A DNA stretch of 64,000 nt, from positions 372,001-436,000 of the forward strand of contig CP065010.1 of the NCBI GenBank assembly GCA_016699775.1. The letters run 5' to 3'. This DNA is from Candidatus Falkowbacteria bacterium (GTDB taxonomy: Bacteria > Patescibacteriota > Patescibacteriia > Patescibacteriales > Patescibacteriaceae). The translations under genes and the position numbers were made by a program. Below are positions 16,660 to 25,738 of the stretch, piece after piece (position 1 is the stretch's first letter; every line of letters starts with the position of its first letter). The notes under the pieces were generated by a model. That model searched no databases. It had not been told where the DNA came from and saw only the letters and a list, made by a program, of their open reading frames with translations.

Positions 16660-17622
16660 ATGGAATTACAAAATTTTCTACAATTAGTTAGACGAAAGCG
16701 CAAGATAATTTTTGGAATTGTAGCTTTATTTTTAATTGTGGCGGCGGTGGCAGTAGCTTTTCAGCCTTTTAAATATAGTTCACAGTCTCAACTGTTAGTT
16801 ATACAGGAGCGACAAGGAATGGTTGTAGATGCTTATACTGCTTCTAAATCAAGCGAACATTTATCACGTGTCTTAGCTAGTGTTGTTACTTCTAACTCAT
16901 TTTTTACAAAAGTAATTACAACCAGTCCAAGTATTAGTACTGACTATTTTGGAAGCACGCCAAAAGATCAGATTAAAGAATGGGGTAAAACGGTTTCTGC
17001 AAAACACGTTAATGATACTGGTATTATTGCTATTACCGTGTACCACCCAAATCAAACTGAAGCTGAAAAAATTGCAGCTGCAGTTAATTATGTATTGATG
17101 ACTCAGCATTCTGCCTATGATGGAGGAGGCGATACTGTTAAGGTTCGTTTAATTGACCAACCAGTTACCTCAAAATATCCAGTGCAGCCAAACGTTGTAT
17201 TAATTGGAAGCTTAGCCTTAATTTTAGGCTTAATCACTAGTTTAATATATGTATATTTGTTTGCAGATGCTAACATGCCTAAGCAAAATTATTCACCATT
17301 ACAGAATTTTATTTCACAATCACCAGTAGTTGAACAACCTAAACAATCAGTTTATCAACATAAACAATATTTTGCACCAGCTCATCCAAATTTACCGGAA
17401 GAGGTTTTTGCTAGTGCTCGTCATGAACGTAAAGAGCAACCGGTTCAGAATAATCAACGCGCAGATGTAACTCCCTATGGTCATCGTGAATCAGTTACAC
17501 TTCCTGAATCTCAATTTGAATTCCAAGAATATGAAGAATTTGGTGAGTATATTGACCCTGAAGAATTAATCAATCCAGAAGCTATTGTTCAAAAAGGTGA
17601 TATGCGTAATATATTACAATAA
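16660..17622 (+). CDS. Wzz/YveK-like polysaccharide chain-length protein
   Basis: A 320-residue polysaccharide co-polymerase. The two membrane segments (about 16-36 and 183-205) flank an extracytoplasmic Wzz domain that ends with the usual proline-rich DQPVTSKYPVQPN run. The cytoplasmic tail (about 206-320) is Gln/Pro/Glu-rich and has no tyrosine-kinase domain or Walker motif, so if a kinase partner exists it is encoded elsewhere. It should control glycan chain length together with the O-antigen-ligase-like protein at 19540, from which it is separated by two acquired-type genes. Confidence 0.82.
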   Translation: MELQNFLQLVRRKRKIIFGIVALFLIVAAVAVAFQPFKYSSQSQLLVIQERQGMVVDAYTASKSSEHLSRVLASVVTSNSFFTKVITTSPSISTDYFGSTPKDQIKEWGKTVSAKHVNDTGIIAITVYHPNQTEAEKIAAAVNYVLMTQHSAYDGGGDTVKVRLIDQPVTSKYPVQPNVVLIGSLALILGLITSLIYVYLFADANMPKQNYSPLQNFISQSPVVEQPKQSVYQHKQYFAPAHPNLPEEVFASARHERKEQPVQNNQRADVTPYGHRESVTLPESQFEFQEYEEFGEYIDPEELINPEAIVQKGDMRNILQ

Positions 17623-17663
17623 TTCTAACTTAGATACTCCTCTAAAGATTTTGAAAACAAAGC

Positions 17664-17692
17664 TTGACAGCAAAGAATCTTTAGGGTAGAAT
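17664..17692 (+). promoter_or_regulatory. Promoter of the 17821-19419 gene pair
   Basis: TTGACA at 17664-17669, 17-base spacer, TAGAAT at 17687-17692. An 8-bp inverted repeat (TAAAGATT 17643-17650, AATCTTTA 17676-17683) brackets the minus-35 and could be an operator. Confidence 0.75.
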
Positions 17693-17693
17693 T

Positions 17694-17758
17694 GTGAGTT
17701 ACAGAATTAACTAATAATCTGGAGAGGAAATCTCAAAGAATTAGTGAAATTCAGTCAC
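17694..17758 (+). promoter_or_regulatory. Long hairpin in the 5' leader of the 17821 gene
   Basis: Stacked complementary blocks GTGA/TCAC, GAATT/AATTC, ACTAAT/ATTAGT and GAGA/TCTC give one 65-base imperfect hairpin at the start of the transcript. It may stabilise or regulate the mRNA. No known riboswitch consensus was recognised. Confidence 0.5.
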
Positions 17759-17820
17759 AAAGCGTTTTTTAAAAATTTAAATCACAAGTTTAATTAATAT
17801 AAATAAAAACAGGAGGAAAT

Positions 17821-18702
17821 TTGTTTAAGAAAATGATACTATTGATAACTGCAACTGCTTTTTTGTTATCATGCGGTATGAGCGAAAGCAAAGCTCAAAA
17901 CAAAAGTCCAGGCAAGTTTTTCGGAAGAAACACATTCGGAGAGTGCTGGGTATTTATTGGAAACGCTTCTGATAAAACCGTAGATATAAATTTCTACGGA
18001 GTAACAGGAGCAATTCGCCAGACATCAGACAAAGAAATAAAGAAACTTCTAGGTATTGAGGCCTCGGCTTCAAAATATACTTATAAGGGTATCGACTCTG
18101 TAAAGTTTTCCGGTTCCGGTGAAGGAAAAGATCTTAGTACCGGAATCACCTGGGAAAGATGGAGGTCGACTTCTAATCGACTCAACACCATCAGGTTCTC
18201 GGGTGGAGGAATCTTCTCATCAAGAAAGCTCAACCAAGGTCAGCAACTGCAAGAGGTTGAGCAAGATACAAGGCTCTACGCACGCATGAGATCTGATATG
18301 CACAAAGATCAAATGCACTTTAGTCGGATTACAATCGACGCATGGTATGAACTTCAAGTTCAAGCCAGCGGAGAAAGATCCGTGAGTGGAGTCAAAAATG
18401 ATTTTAAGCCGATTGACCGATCTAATTTCGGAATGTCGGCAGAAATTGGTTTGCTTTCGTTCTCCCAGGTGTTAGGCAGGAATACTGCTCTGACATTTTC
18501 TTTGGGTGGAAAGTACCACAGGTATATCCATCAGGAAGAAACTGGAGAGGTTAAAGCTATCGCCTCGTTCTATAACTACTGGTCTGACATCGTCAGGGTA
18601 GTTTATGGGGTGTCATTTAACCTCAAGAAAACAGACGGCAAACCGACAAAAACAATCAGCTGCGCAGTTGATATTCTGAATCTGTGCAAAGGGTTGTTCT
18701 GA
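17821..18702 (+). CDS. Predicted lipoprotein of unknown function (acquired-type gene)
   Basis: A 293-residue protein starting at TTG, four bases after a perfect AGGAGG. A signal peptide ends in a lipobox (LLSC, Cys at about 18). The rest is beta-rich with alternating hydrophobic residues, no recognised domain; the last 90 residues (FGMSAEIGLLSF, TALTFSLGGKYHRY) resemble outer-membrane-barrel strands. Eleven of 16 arginines are AGA/AGG, against 0 of 12 in the core regulator gene at 15887, and GC is higher than around it. It was probably acquired from a diderm bacterium and shares a transcript with the next lipoprotein gene. Confidence 0.72.
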   Translation: MFKKMILLITATAFLLSCGMSESKAQNKSPGKFFGRNTFGECWVFIGNASDKTVDINFYGVTGAIRQTSDKEIKKLLGIEASASKYTYKGIDSVKFSGSGEGKDLSTGITWERWRSTSNRLNTIRFSGGGIFSSRKLNQGQQLQEVEQDTRLYARMRSDMHKDQMHFSRITIDAWYELQVQASGERSVSGVKNDFKPIDRSNFGMSAEIGLLSFSQVLGRNTALTFSLGGKYHRYIHQEETGEVKAIASFYNYWSDIVRVVYGVSFNLKKTDGKPTKTISCAVDILNLCKGLF

Positions 18703-18762
18703 AATTTTTCACAAAGTAAAAAAAATTTTTCAAAAAAACTTAAAATAAAAAGGAGTAAAAAA

Positions 18763-19419
18763 ATGTTAAATGTTAAAAAGTGGTCAATATTAACCGTAGT
18801 TCTTTTCACAGGAATGATATATTTTTCATCATGTGACCTTTTCCAGCAAAGCGTGCCAGAAACAAAGAAAGAAACAAAGCCACCAGCGACTTCACGTACA
18901 AATGAAACACAACTCGGTTCACATGGCGTTTTCTTAAACGGTCATATTGCTATGTTTGGAAAAGATGTTGTCATGGACATGGAAAGTCCGACTGACACTT
19001 CCTTGAAGTATCGTCCCGATTTACCGGTTTATGCAGCAGCAGGAGACGCAGGACGAGGAAATGGATATATGAATTCGTCAGCAAAAAGTGAATGGAATAA
19101 ATATAAATTGAACTTTGACGAAGCAAAGCAAGTATGGATTCTTGATCAGCCAGATAAAGACAAAAAACCTTTGATGTTTACTCTGTGTCAAGTAATTGAG
19201 TCTCCAAACGGTGCTACTAGGATTATTTGGCTACAGCTCGAGAGGTATGAATCCTCCGGCTATGTGTATGACAATAGACCTGGAAAAAATAAGCGCATAG
19301 CATTTTGCGCAGAAGGCTATCAACCTGAAACCATAGGCGGCAAGGAAGTGCCGCTCGTCACTACAGATGGAAAGTTTCCAACCCCGGATCTCCAGTTGAC
19401 AAAAGTCGCTGGAAAATAA
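18763..19419 (+). CDS. Predicted lipoprotein of unknown function (acquired-type gene)
   Basis: A 218-residue protein with a signal peptide ending in FSSC (lipobox Cys at about 25), a Lys/Thr/Pro-rich linker (to about 50) and a compact domain without recognised motifs. AAGGAG lies 7-8 bases before the ATG. It follows the 17821 gene by 60 bases and ends at its own terminator, so the pair is a self-contained two-gene unit placed between the Wzz-like and O-antigen-ligase-like genes. Function unknown. Confidence 0.72.
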   Translation: MLNVKKWSILTVVLFTGMIYFSSCDLFQQSVPETKKETKPPATSRTNETQLGSHGVFLNGHIAMFGKDVVMDMESPTDTSLKYRPDLPVYAAAGDAGRGNGYMNSSAKSEWNKYKLNFDEAKQVWILDQPDKDKKPLMFTLCQVIESPNGATRIIWLQLERYESSGYVYDNRPGKNKRIAFCAEGYQPETIGGKEVPLVTTDGKFPTPDLQLTKVAGK

Positions 19420-19442
19420 GGAATAATAGGGAAAAAACTTCA

Positions 19443-19475
19443 AAGAGCATTCAAAACATCGGATGCTCTTTTTTC
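19443..19475 (+). terminator. Terminator of the 17821-19419 unit
   Basis: AGAGCAT (19444-19450) pairs with ATGCTCT (19463-19469), followed by a T-rich run. It is 13 bases from the promoter of the next core gene. Confidence 0.82.
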
Positions 19476-19487
19476 TTACCAAAAAAT

Positions 19488-19516
19488 TTGACATTTGCCT
19501 TTAAATATGTTATATT
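19488..19516 (+). promoter_or_regulatory. Consensus promoter of the 19540 gene
   Basis: TTGACA at 19488-19493, 17-base spacer, TATATT at 19511-19516. The leader is only about 17 bases. Having its own promoter lets this gene work despite the inserted unit upstream. Confidence 0.85.
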
Positions 19517-19539
19517 TTAGCAGAAATTTACGAATTTAG

Positions 19540-20919
19540 ATGTTAGTTATGGAAAATATTCCTTCACTTATTTCACTACAAAAACCACTTGGTAATAAGA
19601 AATATGTCTTATTTTTGTTACCAATGATTTTTCTTGCTTCAGCTCTCAGCTTAATCGGTTGGCAGATTGCTATTGGGTTAGCTTTATTTTTAATATTTTA
19701 TATTTTGGCTAATCAATATGCTTGGCTTTTGATGGTGTTTGCGCCACTGGGATTATTACTGGGAACTATTATCAATCTTGAAATTCGTCCTAATTGGATT
19801 TATGAAATTAGTCTTGGAGAAATATGTATTATGGCTGCCTTTGCAACTTTAATCTTGGATACATTATTTAACATACGACAAAAGAAATTACTAATCACCA
19901 AAACTGGTTGGTTTCTAATCATCTATTCGCTTTTTGCCACAGCTTCAGTTGCCTATGTTCGTGATTATGAATTATATGTGGCTGGGCTTAAAGTATTAGT
20001 TTTAAGTATCATGGCCTATGTTTCAGCAGTTAATTTATTAGAGACTAGATATAAAGTAAAAGCTTTACTGCTCTCACTATCTGTTTTTTCAGCATTACTA
20101 GCTTTGCAAATCGTCTTTATTTTATTTAGAGCTGGCTTTTCTCCAGCCATTTTCTTTGACCGAAGTTCAATTACTTTACCTTTTGGTCCTCTGGCTTTAG
20201 TTGCGGCGATGTTGGCCTTCTTATTGCCATTAATTTTTAGTTTATATTTTGAATTTAATAAAAAAAGTTCTATTGCTTTTTGGGCCTTACTTATATTTGG
20301 TATAGGAGCAATGGCAGTTTTTGTTTCTCTAGGAAAAGCAGCCGCAATGAGCTTAGTGATTGGTTTACTATTTTTGTTTTGGCGTTTTAAAGAGCAGAGA
20401 ATTATTATTACGCTCTCTCTTTTATTTTTTATTACAGTGGGGTCCCAAACTCTTACTCCGTATGTTCAAGGATTTTGGGAGCGATTAACTCGGTTCTCAG
20501 TTGATGCAACTACAACTTTTCGTGTTGAAGAATATAAAGTGGCTAGACAGATTATCACTGACAATCCAATATTTGGTATTGGGGTTGGTGAACAACTCAA
20601 TCAATATCGTCGACTTCTGCATCCTGAGTATGGGCAGTTAGCTAATAATTATATGCTTCAAGCAGGCATGGATTTGGGAATTATCGGGATGTTTCTTTAT
20701 CTTTTAATAATTATTTCAGTCTTGGTGTTAATTTTTCGTTTAAATCGAAAACGATCATCACCTCTGATATGGGGGATAACTGCTGCAATACTGGCTGCTG
20801 GAATAAATGGTCTTTTTGAAGTCACTGTTTTTGCTTTTCAATATGCAGTTATATTTTGGTTAGTGGTTGGTTTAGCAAGACATTTAAGTTTAGGTAGTCC
20901 TAATGTATGGAAAAATTAA
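19540..20919 (+). CDS. O-antigen ligase/polymerase-like membrane protein
   Basis: A 459-residue protein with about 11 membrane segments and the long extracytoplasmic loop of the Wzy/WaaL family (PF04932), including TTTFRVEEYKVARQII and NPIFGIGVGEQLNQYRR (about 325-357). The family joins or polymerises lipid-linked glycans at the outer face of the membrane. An alternative start is the ATG at 19549. The last 13 bases overlap the GT2 gene, which puts it in the surface-polysaccharide operon. Confidence 0.85.
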   Translation: MLVMENIPSLISLQKPLGNKKYVLFLLPMIFLASALSLIGWQIAIGLALFLIFYILANQYAWLLMVFAPLGLLLGTIINLEIRPNWIYEISLGEICIMAAFATLILDTLFNIRQKKLLITKTGWFLIIYSLFATASVAYVRDYELYVAGLKVLVLSIMAYVSAVNLLETRYKVKALLLSLSVFSALLALQIVFILFRAGFSPAIFFDRSSITLPFGPLALVAAMLAFLLPLIFSLYFEFNKKSSIAFWALLIFGIGAMAVFVSLGKAAAMSLVIGLLFLFWRFKEQRIIITLSLLFFITVGSQTLTPYVQGFWERLTRFSVDATTTFRVEEYKVARQIITDNPIFGIGVGEQLNQYRRLLHPEYGQLANNYMLQAGMDLGIIGMFLYLLIIISVLVLIFRLNRKRSSPLIWGITAAILAAGINGLFEVTVFAFQYAVIFWLVVGLARHLSLGSPNVWKN

Positions 20920-21746
20920 GTTGCATTATCCTTAATTATAATACTTCAGAAATGACCCATAAAGTCGTAGCTGGTTTTACTACTGCGGCAGAAAAATTTC
21001 CTCATGAAATTATTGTTATTGATAATGGCTCTACGGAAATATTATCTGAATTTTTTAATGAAGGAGTCACTGTTATTAAAAATCAACATAACCTAGGCTT
21101 TGCTGCTGGCGTTAATCAGGGGTTAAAGATAGTCACAGGAGATTATATATTATTACTCAATTCAGATGTTTTTATTGACGAAAAAACCATTATTTCTATG
21201 ATTAATTATTTGGAAAATAATCCATCAGTTGGGATTGTTGGACCGATGATGGTTTTCCCAAAGGGTGATTTTCAAGCTAGCGCCGGTTTTTTTCCAACAA
21301 TTTGGAGAGAAATTTTACGCTTTTCAACATTAGGGAAATATATTTCCGGCGGAACTTTGTTGTATAGAAACAAACAGACAGAAAAACAATTCTCTCAGCC
21401 GATACAGGTTGATTGGGTGAGTGGTGGCTGTATGTTAATAAAAAAACAGGTAGTTGAAAAAATTGGCTTTTTTGATTCTCGGTATTTTTTTAGTATTGAA
21501 GATCTTGATTTTTGCTTTCGGTCGCTTCAAAATAATTTTTTGGTTACATATCTGCCAACTGTCTCAGTTGTCCATTATCATGGTCTTTCTTCTGGGGGCC
21601 ATGGTTCTGCTTATAGCTTAAAACAAGAAAAGATAAGCATGAATCTTTTTTTGCAGAAGTACTTTAGTTCAAAAATATTTTTTAAATATATTTATAATTT
21701 TTTATCCCGGATCAAAATTTTTATTTTTGAAAAGATATATAAATAG
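20907..21746 (+). CDS. Family 2 glycosyltransferase
   Basis: A 279-residue GT2 enzyme of the rhamnosyltransferase-like type. The GT-A fold shows CIILNYNTSEM (about 6-16), VIDNGST (about 38-44), NLGFAAGVNQGL (about 61-72) and the LLLNSDV nucleotide-metal motif (about 81-87); a WVSGGCMLIKK segment follows. It should add a sugar to a lipid-linked acceptor on the cytoplasmic face. It overlaps the ligase gene upstream; the GT4 gene follows after 7 bases. Confidence 0.88.
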   Translation: MEKLSCIILNYNTSEMTHKVVAGFTTAAEKFPHEIIVIDNGSTEILSEFFNEGVTVIKNQHNLGFAAGVNQGLKIVTGDYILLLNSDVFIDEKTIISMINYLENNPSVGIVGPMMVFPKGDFQASAGFFPTIWREILRFSTLGKYISGGTLLYRNKQTEKQFSQPIQVDWVSGGCMLIKKQVVEKIGFFDSRYFFSIEDLDFCFRSLQNNFLVTYLPTVSVVHYHGLSSGGHGSAYSLKQEKISMNLFLQKYFSSKIFFKYIYNFLSRIKIFIFEKIYK

Positions 21747-21753
21747 TAATACT

Positions 21754-22983
21754 ATGAAAGTTGTATTAGTTAATAAATTTAATTTTCTTAAAGGGGGAGC
21801 AGATAAATATTTTTTGGAATTATCAGATCTTTTGAAAAGTCAGGGTCACGAAGTGATTAAGTTTTGTATGGATAATCAAAAAAATATACCTGATAAAAAC
21901 GAAAAATTTTTTGTTAGTTATGTTGATAAACTTCAAAAGGGTTTTATAAATAAATTAAGATATATTGGCAGGATGTTATATAGTTTTGAGGCAAAGAAAA
22001 AATTTAAAGCTTTATTAATGGAAACGAAACCGGACATTATTCATATTCATAATATCTATCATCAAATTTCTCCTTCAATTTTAACAGTAGCAAAAAAAAT
22101 GGGCATTCCGGTTATTATGCACCTCCATGACTATAAGTTGATTTCTCCAAATTATTTGCTATTTAATGATCAAGGAATAGATACCTCCTCTTTGCCTGGG
22201 AAATACTATAAGTGTTTTTTAAAGAAAAGCTTTAATAATTCGTATAGCCAGAGTTTTTTGGTGATGATTGAAATGTATTTTCATCATCGTATTTTAAAGA
22301 TTTATGAAAAGAATATTTTATATTATTGTGCCCCTTCTTTATTTATAAAAAATTTAATGATCAGCTCAGGTATCCCTGCTTCAAAAATTATGTATCTTCC
22401 TTATTTTGTTAAAGGAATTGAGGTTGATGAACCAGATTACCACATAGGAAAATATTTTGTATTCTATGGTCGCTTAGAGAAAGAAAAAGGAGTTAACATA
22501 TTATTAGAGGCAATTTCGCTTGTGCCTGAAGCTAGAGTAAAAATTATTGGGGACGGTAAAGAAAAAAAATCCATGGAAAAACTATCTATAAAATTAGGGT
22601 TACAGAACAGAGTTGAATTTAGCCAAGCATTATATAATGAAGATTTAAAAAATGAAATTAGAAGATCTATGGCTGTTATTACTCCTTCGGTATGGTATGA
22701 GGTCTTTGGTTTGGTGAATGTTGAAGCGGCCGCACTGGGTAAATTAGTAATTGCCTCAGACATTGGTGGAATTAAGGAAAGTGTAGTTGCGGGTAAATCG
22801 GCTTGGTTATTTACAGTTGGAGATGCTAGATCCTTAGCAGATTTACTTAGTAGAGCTATAGAAAATCCTGCTGACGTAATGTTAGCAGGGAAAGAAGGGA
22901 GAAAGTTTGTGTTAGAGCATTTTACTGCTTCTCAGCATTGGCTTTTGCTTAAAAAAATATATGAGCAAGCCTTATTACAATAA
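21754..22983 (+). CDS. Family 4 glycosyltransferase
   Basis: A 409-residue GT-B enzyme. The start at 21754 is chosen because the typical first strand (MKVVLVNKFNFLKGGADKYF) begins there; an in-frame ATG 27 bases upstream lies within the end of the GT2 gene. The second domain shows VFYGRLEKEKGVNILLEA (about 235-252), and the nucleotide-sugar binding region is TPSVWYEVFGLVNVEAAALG (about 310-329). It has more AT-rich and AGA codons than the conserved core genes, as is common in exchangeable polysaccharide loci. The donor sugar is unknown. Confidence 0.87.
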   Translation: MKVVLVNKFNFLKGGADKYFLELSDLLKSQGHEVIKFCMDNQKNIPDKNEKFFVSYVDKLQKGFINKLRYIGRMLYSFEAKKKFKALLMETKPDIIHIHNIYHQISPSILTVAKKMGIPVIMHLHDYKLISPNYLLFNDQGIDTSSLPGKYYKCFLKKSFNNSYSQSFLVMIEMYFHHRILKIYEKNILYYCAPSLFIKNLMISSGIPASKIMYLPYFVKGIEVDEPDYHIGKYFVFYGRLEKEKGVNILLEAISLVPEARVKIIGDGKEKKSMEKLSIKLGLQNRVEFSQALYNEDLKNEIRRSMAVITPSVWYEVFGLVNVEAAALGKLVIASDIGGIKESVVAGKSAWLFTVGDARSLADLLSRAIENPADVMLAGKEGRKFVLEHFTASQHWLLLKKIYEQALLQ

Positions 22984-22997
22984 ATCAATGATTAATA

Positions 22998-23879
22998 TTA
23001 TTTTTTCTTGGTGGCGCAAATTACTATAGAGAGCCAGCCAAGACTATCTTTTTCTTTTTTGAAGCGTTTAGACATGCTTGGCCGTACAGTTTCAACTGCG
23101 TTCTCGGGAAGTATAATTTTTGGGTAAATAACAATATTCTCCCACCCATTTTTTTCAAGTAAATTTTTATAAGTCTCAGGACGAATACGATTGGGACTAC
23201 CAGAAAAACTTAATAATTTATATAGCCATTCTGGGTAGCGATAAATATTAAGAGGATCAGTCTCACGAATCCAGCGACTGTGTGTTTGTAGGTCAACTTC
23301 TGCTATTAATATTCCACCTGATTCCATAATTATACTTAACTGTTCGATTGTTCTTGGAATATCTGAAAAATGTTCAAATGCAGCATTACTTAACACAAGA
23401 TTAATGCCCTGGTTGTTAAAGTGGGTAATATTAAATTTTTTATCGCAAACATAATCAATTTTATTTTTGAGGGTTTGAATATTTAATTTTTGCTTACTGA
23501 CAAAGCCGTTTAATATTAATTGATGCTCTAATATCTCGTACAATTTGTTTGGTGTTGATAGAGCGAGGGGGTTTACATCTAACGCATGATAAGATTTAGC
23601 ACCGGTAGCAAGTAGTGTTATGCCTACTCCAAAATCAGCACCAGGACCTAATTCTAATATGGAACAATTTTTCCAACTAAAATTATTTCCCTGGTATTTT
23701 TTTCCATACTTCATCCAATTTCCTATGACTTTTAAGTCATATTCCACAACGAGATCAAATTTAGTGACTGGAAATTTGCGCGGACGAGTGTAGCCTTGCA
23801 GTTGGTGACGTGGTTTATTAAGGATAAGTATTAGTAATCCAGCCCACCAGTAGAGTATATTTTGAAGTCTTTGTTTCAT
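22998..23879 (-). CDS. SAM-dependent methyltransferase
   Basis: A 293-residue class I methyltransferase with LELGPGADFGVGI as motif I (about 74-86), LDVNPLAL (about 98-105) and SNAAFEHFSD (about 160-169). The N-terminus has a hydrophobic stretch (about 9-22), so it may be membrane-attached. It is on the minus strand, convergent with the GT4 gene, inside the polysaccharide locus, so glycan methylation is a reasonable but unproven role. Confidence 0.8.
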   Translation of the reverse strand: MKQRLQNILYWWAGLLILILNKPRHQLQGYTRPRKFPVTKFDLVVEYDLKVIGNWMKYGKKYQGNNFSWKNCSILELGPGADFGVGITLLATGAKSYHALDVNPLALSTPNKLYEILEHQLILNGFVSKQKLNIQTLKNKIDYVCDKKFNITHFNNQGINLVLSNAAFEHFSDIPRTIEQLSIIMESGGILIAEVDLQTHSRWIRETDPLNIYRYPEWLYKLLSFSGSPNRIRPETYKNLLEKNGWENIVIYPKIILPENAVETVRPSMSKRFKKEKDSLGWLSIVICATKKK

Positions 23880-24384
23880 ATGAGTATTACATAATACTTT
23901 TAATTTTTTGTCAAAGTTTTTAATTCTATTTTAATGTCAGTCCATACCAGGGATAAGTTTGGTTCTTGAGAGAAAATTTATATGATTGCTCGGGGTATCA
24001 CGAAGTGAGAGATTTTTGCTTTGGTGTGATATGGTTATCAAAATAATTCAGCCTATCAGAATTAAAATGAGCTGGATGTTAGGCTAAAGTGATAGATGAT
24101 ACTTTGAATTATTTAATGATATATAAATTTCCTAAAAAATTTGTTCATATTCTTGAATTTCTTATAGAAATTGCGAATAATCTAATGATTTGTTTTACGG
24201 CTGTAGGTAAATTATTTTAATAGTGATGGGGTAAATTTAGCTAAAATTAGGTAAGAAAAGGCCGGCTTACCGGTCTTGACTTTTTTTTGGGTATATGGTA
24301 AGGTAAGGGGTTCTAAGAATTGTAACTATAGTAGACTGCTACATATAAACTATAATATATATTAACTATGTTTATCATTATTTT
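23880..24384. other. 505-base gene-free region
   Basis: AT-rich sequence between divergent genes with no credible open frame. It contains the hairpin at 24258-24289 and two promoter-like sites for the downstream gene: TTGACT at 24276 with TAAGGT at 24299, and a TATAAT close to 24350. A weaker inverted repeat (TATCAC...GTGATA) lies at about 23997-24033. No RNA gene was recognised. Confidence 0.5.
24258..24289 (+). terminator. Strong hairpin with T-run
   Basis: AAGGCCGG pairs with CCGGTCTT around CTTA, followed closely by eight T. Its downstream edge overlaps a TTGACT promoter-like element, so it may insulate the 24385 gene from upstream transcription. Confidence 0.65.
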
Positions 24385-25716
24385 ATGAAAAAAATCTTAA
24401 TTATCTCTCTTTGTGGGATTGGACTGTTAATTTTAGTGTTTTTAATTGTTCCAATACAAGGTACAAAGGGTAGACTTAAATCATATTACTCTGGGGATGC
24501 TATTTCTTATCAAGGGCAGACCGTCATTGCGACTACTAATACTGGTAAATTGGAATTGTTTACATTGGGCCAAAATGGAAATATTGATCGTTTTGCTGAA
24601 GTAAAGTCTTATGATCGACGCTTCGGGACATTGGTTGATTTTCGTGATGTGTTATTAAACATTGAAACCGGTTCATTATACGCTTATACAGTTGATGGTA
24701 AGTCTTTTGTAAAGTATGATATTTCTGACTTACGTCAAGCGAGAGTAGTTTCTCGAACTGAAGATAATAGTTGGGATTGGTTTGGTGGTTTAGAAAAAAT
24801 AGATGGTTATGTTTCGACTGTTGGCACTAATGGTATAAAACTTTGGACAGCGAATTTAAATGTTTTTGATCAATATAAAATTACTACACCAGGAAATTAT
24901 ACTTTTAATACAACATCAGCTGGAAGTCAAAAATTTATTTTTACTGTTGCTGATGGGCAAATTAAAATATATGACCGTGAGACACGAAATACGATAAAAA
25001 CAATCCCCCTGACTTTCACATGGGCAGGAGAATCAAATAAACGATCTGTTTATAATGATAACATTGATGACTCTGTGTATGTTGTTGATGATGCAGAGGT
25101 TAAAAAAATTAACTTTAATGGAGAGATTTCCAAAAGTTTTGATCACACTGGTCCTTTTGGTTATGACGTAACATCTTCATCTGATGGAAAATATATTTAC
25201 TTTACTGATGGAATTGGTATTGTAAAACTTCGTAAGAGTGATTTTGCTGTTATTGATTATTTATATACACAAAGTTTAGGCGGTGGAAATGGTTGGGCAA
25301 CAGGCATAAAAGTTTTGGATGATCCAGAGGGCGATAAAATTGTTCTATTCAACGGATCAGGTATTATTATTCTTGATCAGAATTTACAACCAATGAAGAA
25401 TGATTATAATCAATTAGCTATAGCCACAACGACTGAAATTGAAATGTATCCAGTAATTATTGAACCAGTCTATTTATCAGTTGATCGTAATAGAGCGGCC
25501 TCAAATAGTATTATTTTATTGAGCGGTGGTGGTTTTGGAAAAAGTGAAATAATTAACATTGATTTTTTGAACACTAGAAATACTGTAGTGGTGGATGAAC
25601 AAGGGTCATTTTCAATTGCCCTTACAGTCCCAGTCTCAGAGGCAAAGGGTACAGATATAAAAGTTGTTGGTCAGAGTTCAGGTATTAAATATAATTTAGG
25701 TTTCTTTATAGAATAA
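24385..25716 (+). CDS. Membrane-anchored beta-propeller protein
   Basis: A 443-residue protein with an N-terminal membrane anchor or uncleaved signal (about 4-24), a six- or seven-bladed propeller-like region (about 30-340; repeats such as DGKYIYFTDGIGIVKL) and a C-terminal Ig-like or Bacterial-Ig-type domain (about 360-443). No enzyme motif is seen. Facing outward, it probably binds glycan or protein at the surface. The GT4 gene follows after 22 bases, so they are likely co-transcribed. Confidence 0.68.
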   Translation: MKKILIISLCGIGLLILVFLIVPIQGTKGRLKSYYSGDAISYQGQTVIATTNTGKLELFTLGQNGNIDRFAEVKSYDRRFGTLVDFRDVLLNIETGSLYAYTVDGKSFVKYDISDLRQARVVSRTEDNSWDWFGGLEKIDGYVSTVGTNGIKLWTANLNVFDQYKITTPGNYTFNTTSAGSQKFIFTVADGQIKIYDRETRNTIKTIPLTFTWAGESNKRSVYNDNIDDSVYVVDDAEVKKINFNGEISKSFDHTGPFGYDVTSSSDGKYIYFTDGIGIVKLRKSDFAVIDYLYTQSLGGGNGWATGIKVLDDPEGDKIVLFNGSGIIILDQNLQPMKNDYNQLAIATTTEIEMYPVIIEPVYLSVDRNRAASNSIILLSGGGFGKSEIINIDFLNTRNTVVVDEQGSFSIALTVPVSEAKGTDIKVVGQSSGIKYNLGFFIE

Positions 25717-25738
25717 TATTTTTAAAGATTTAATTAAT

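Noticed and set aside
17821..19419. Toxin-antitoxin or defence pair
   Set aside because: Both products carry lipoprotein signals and no nuclease, NTPase or antitoxin motif.
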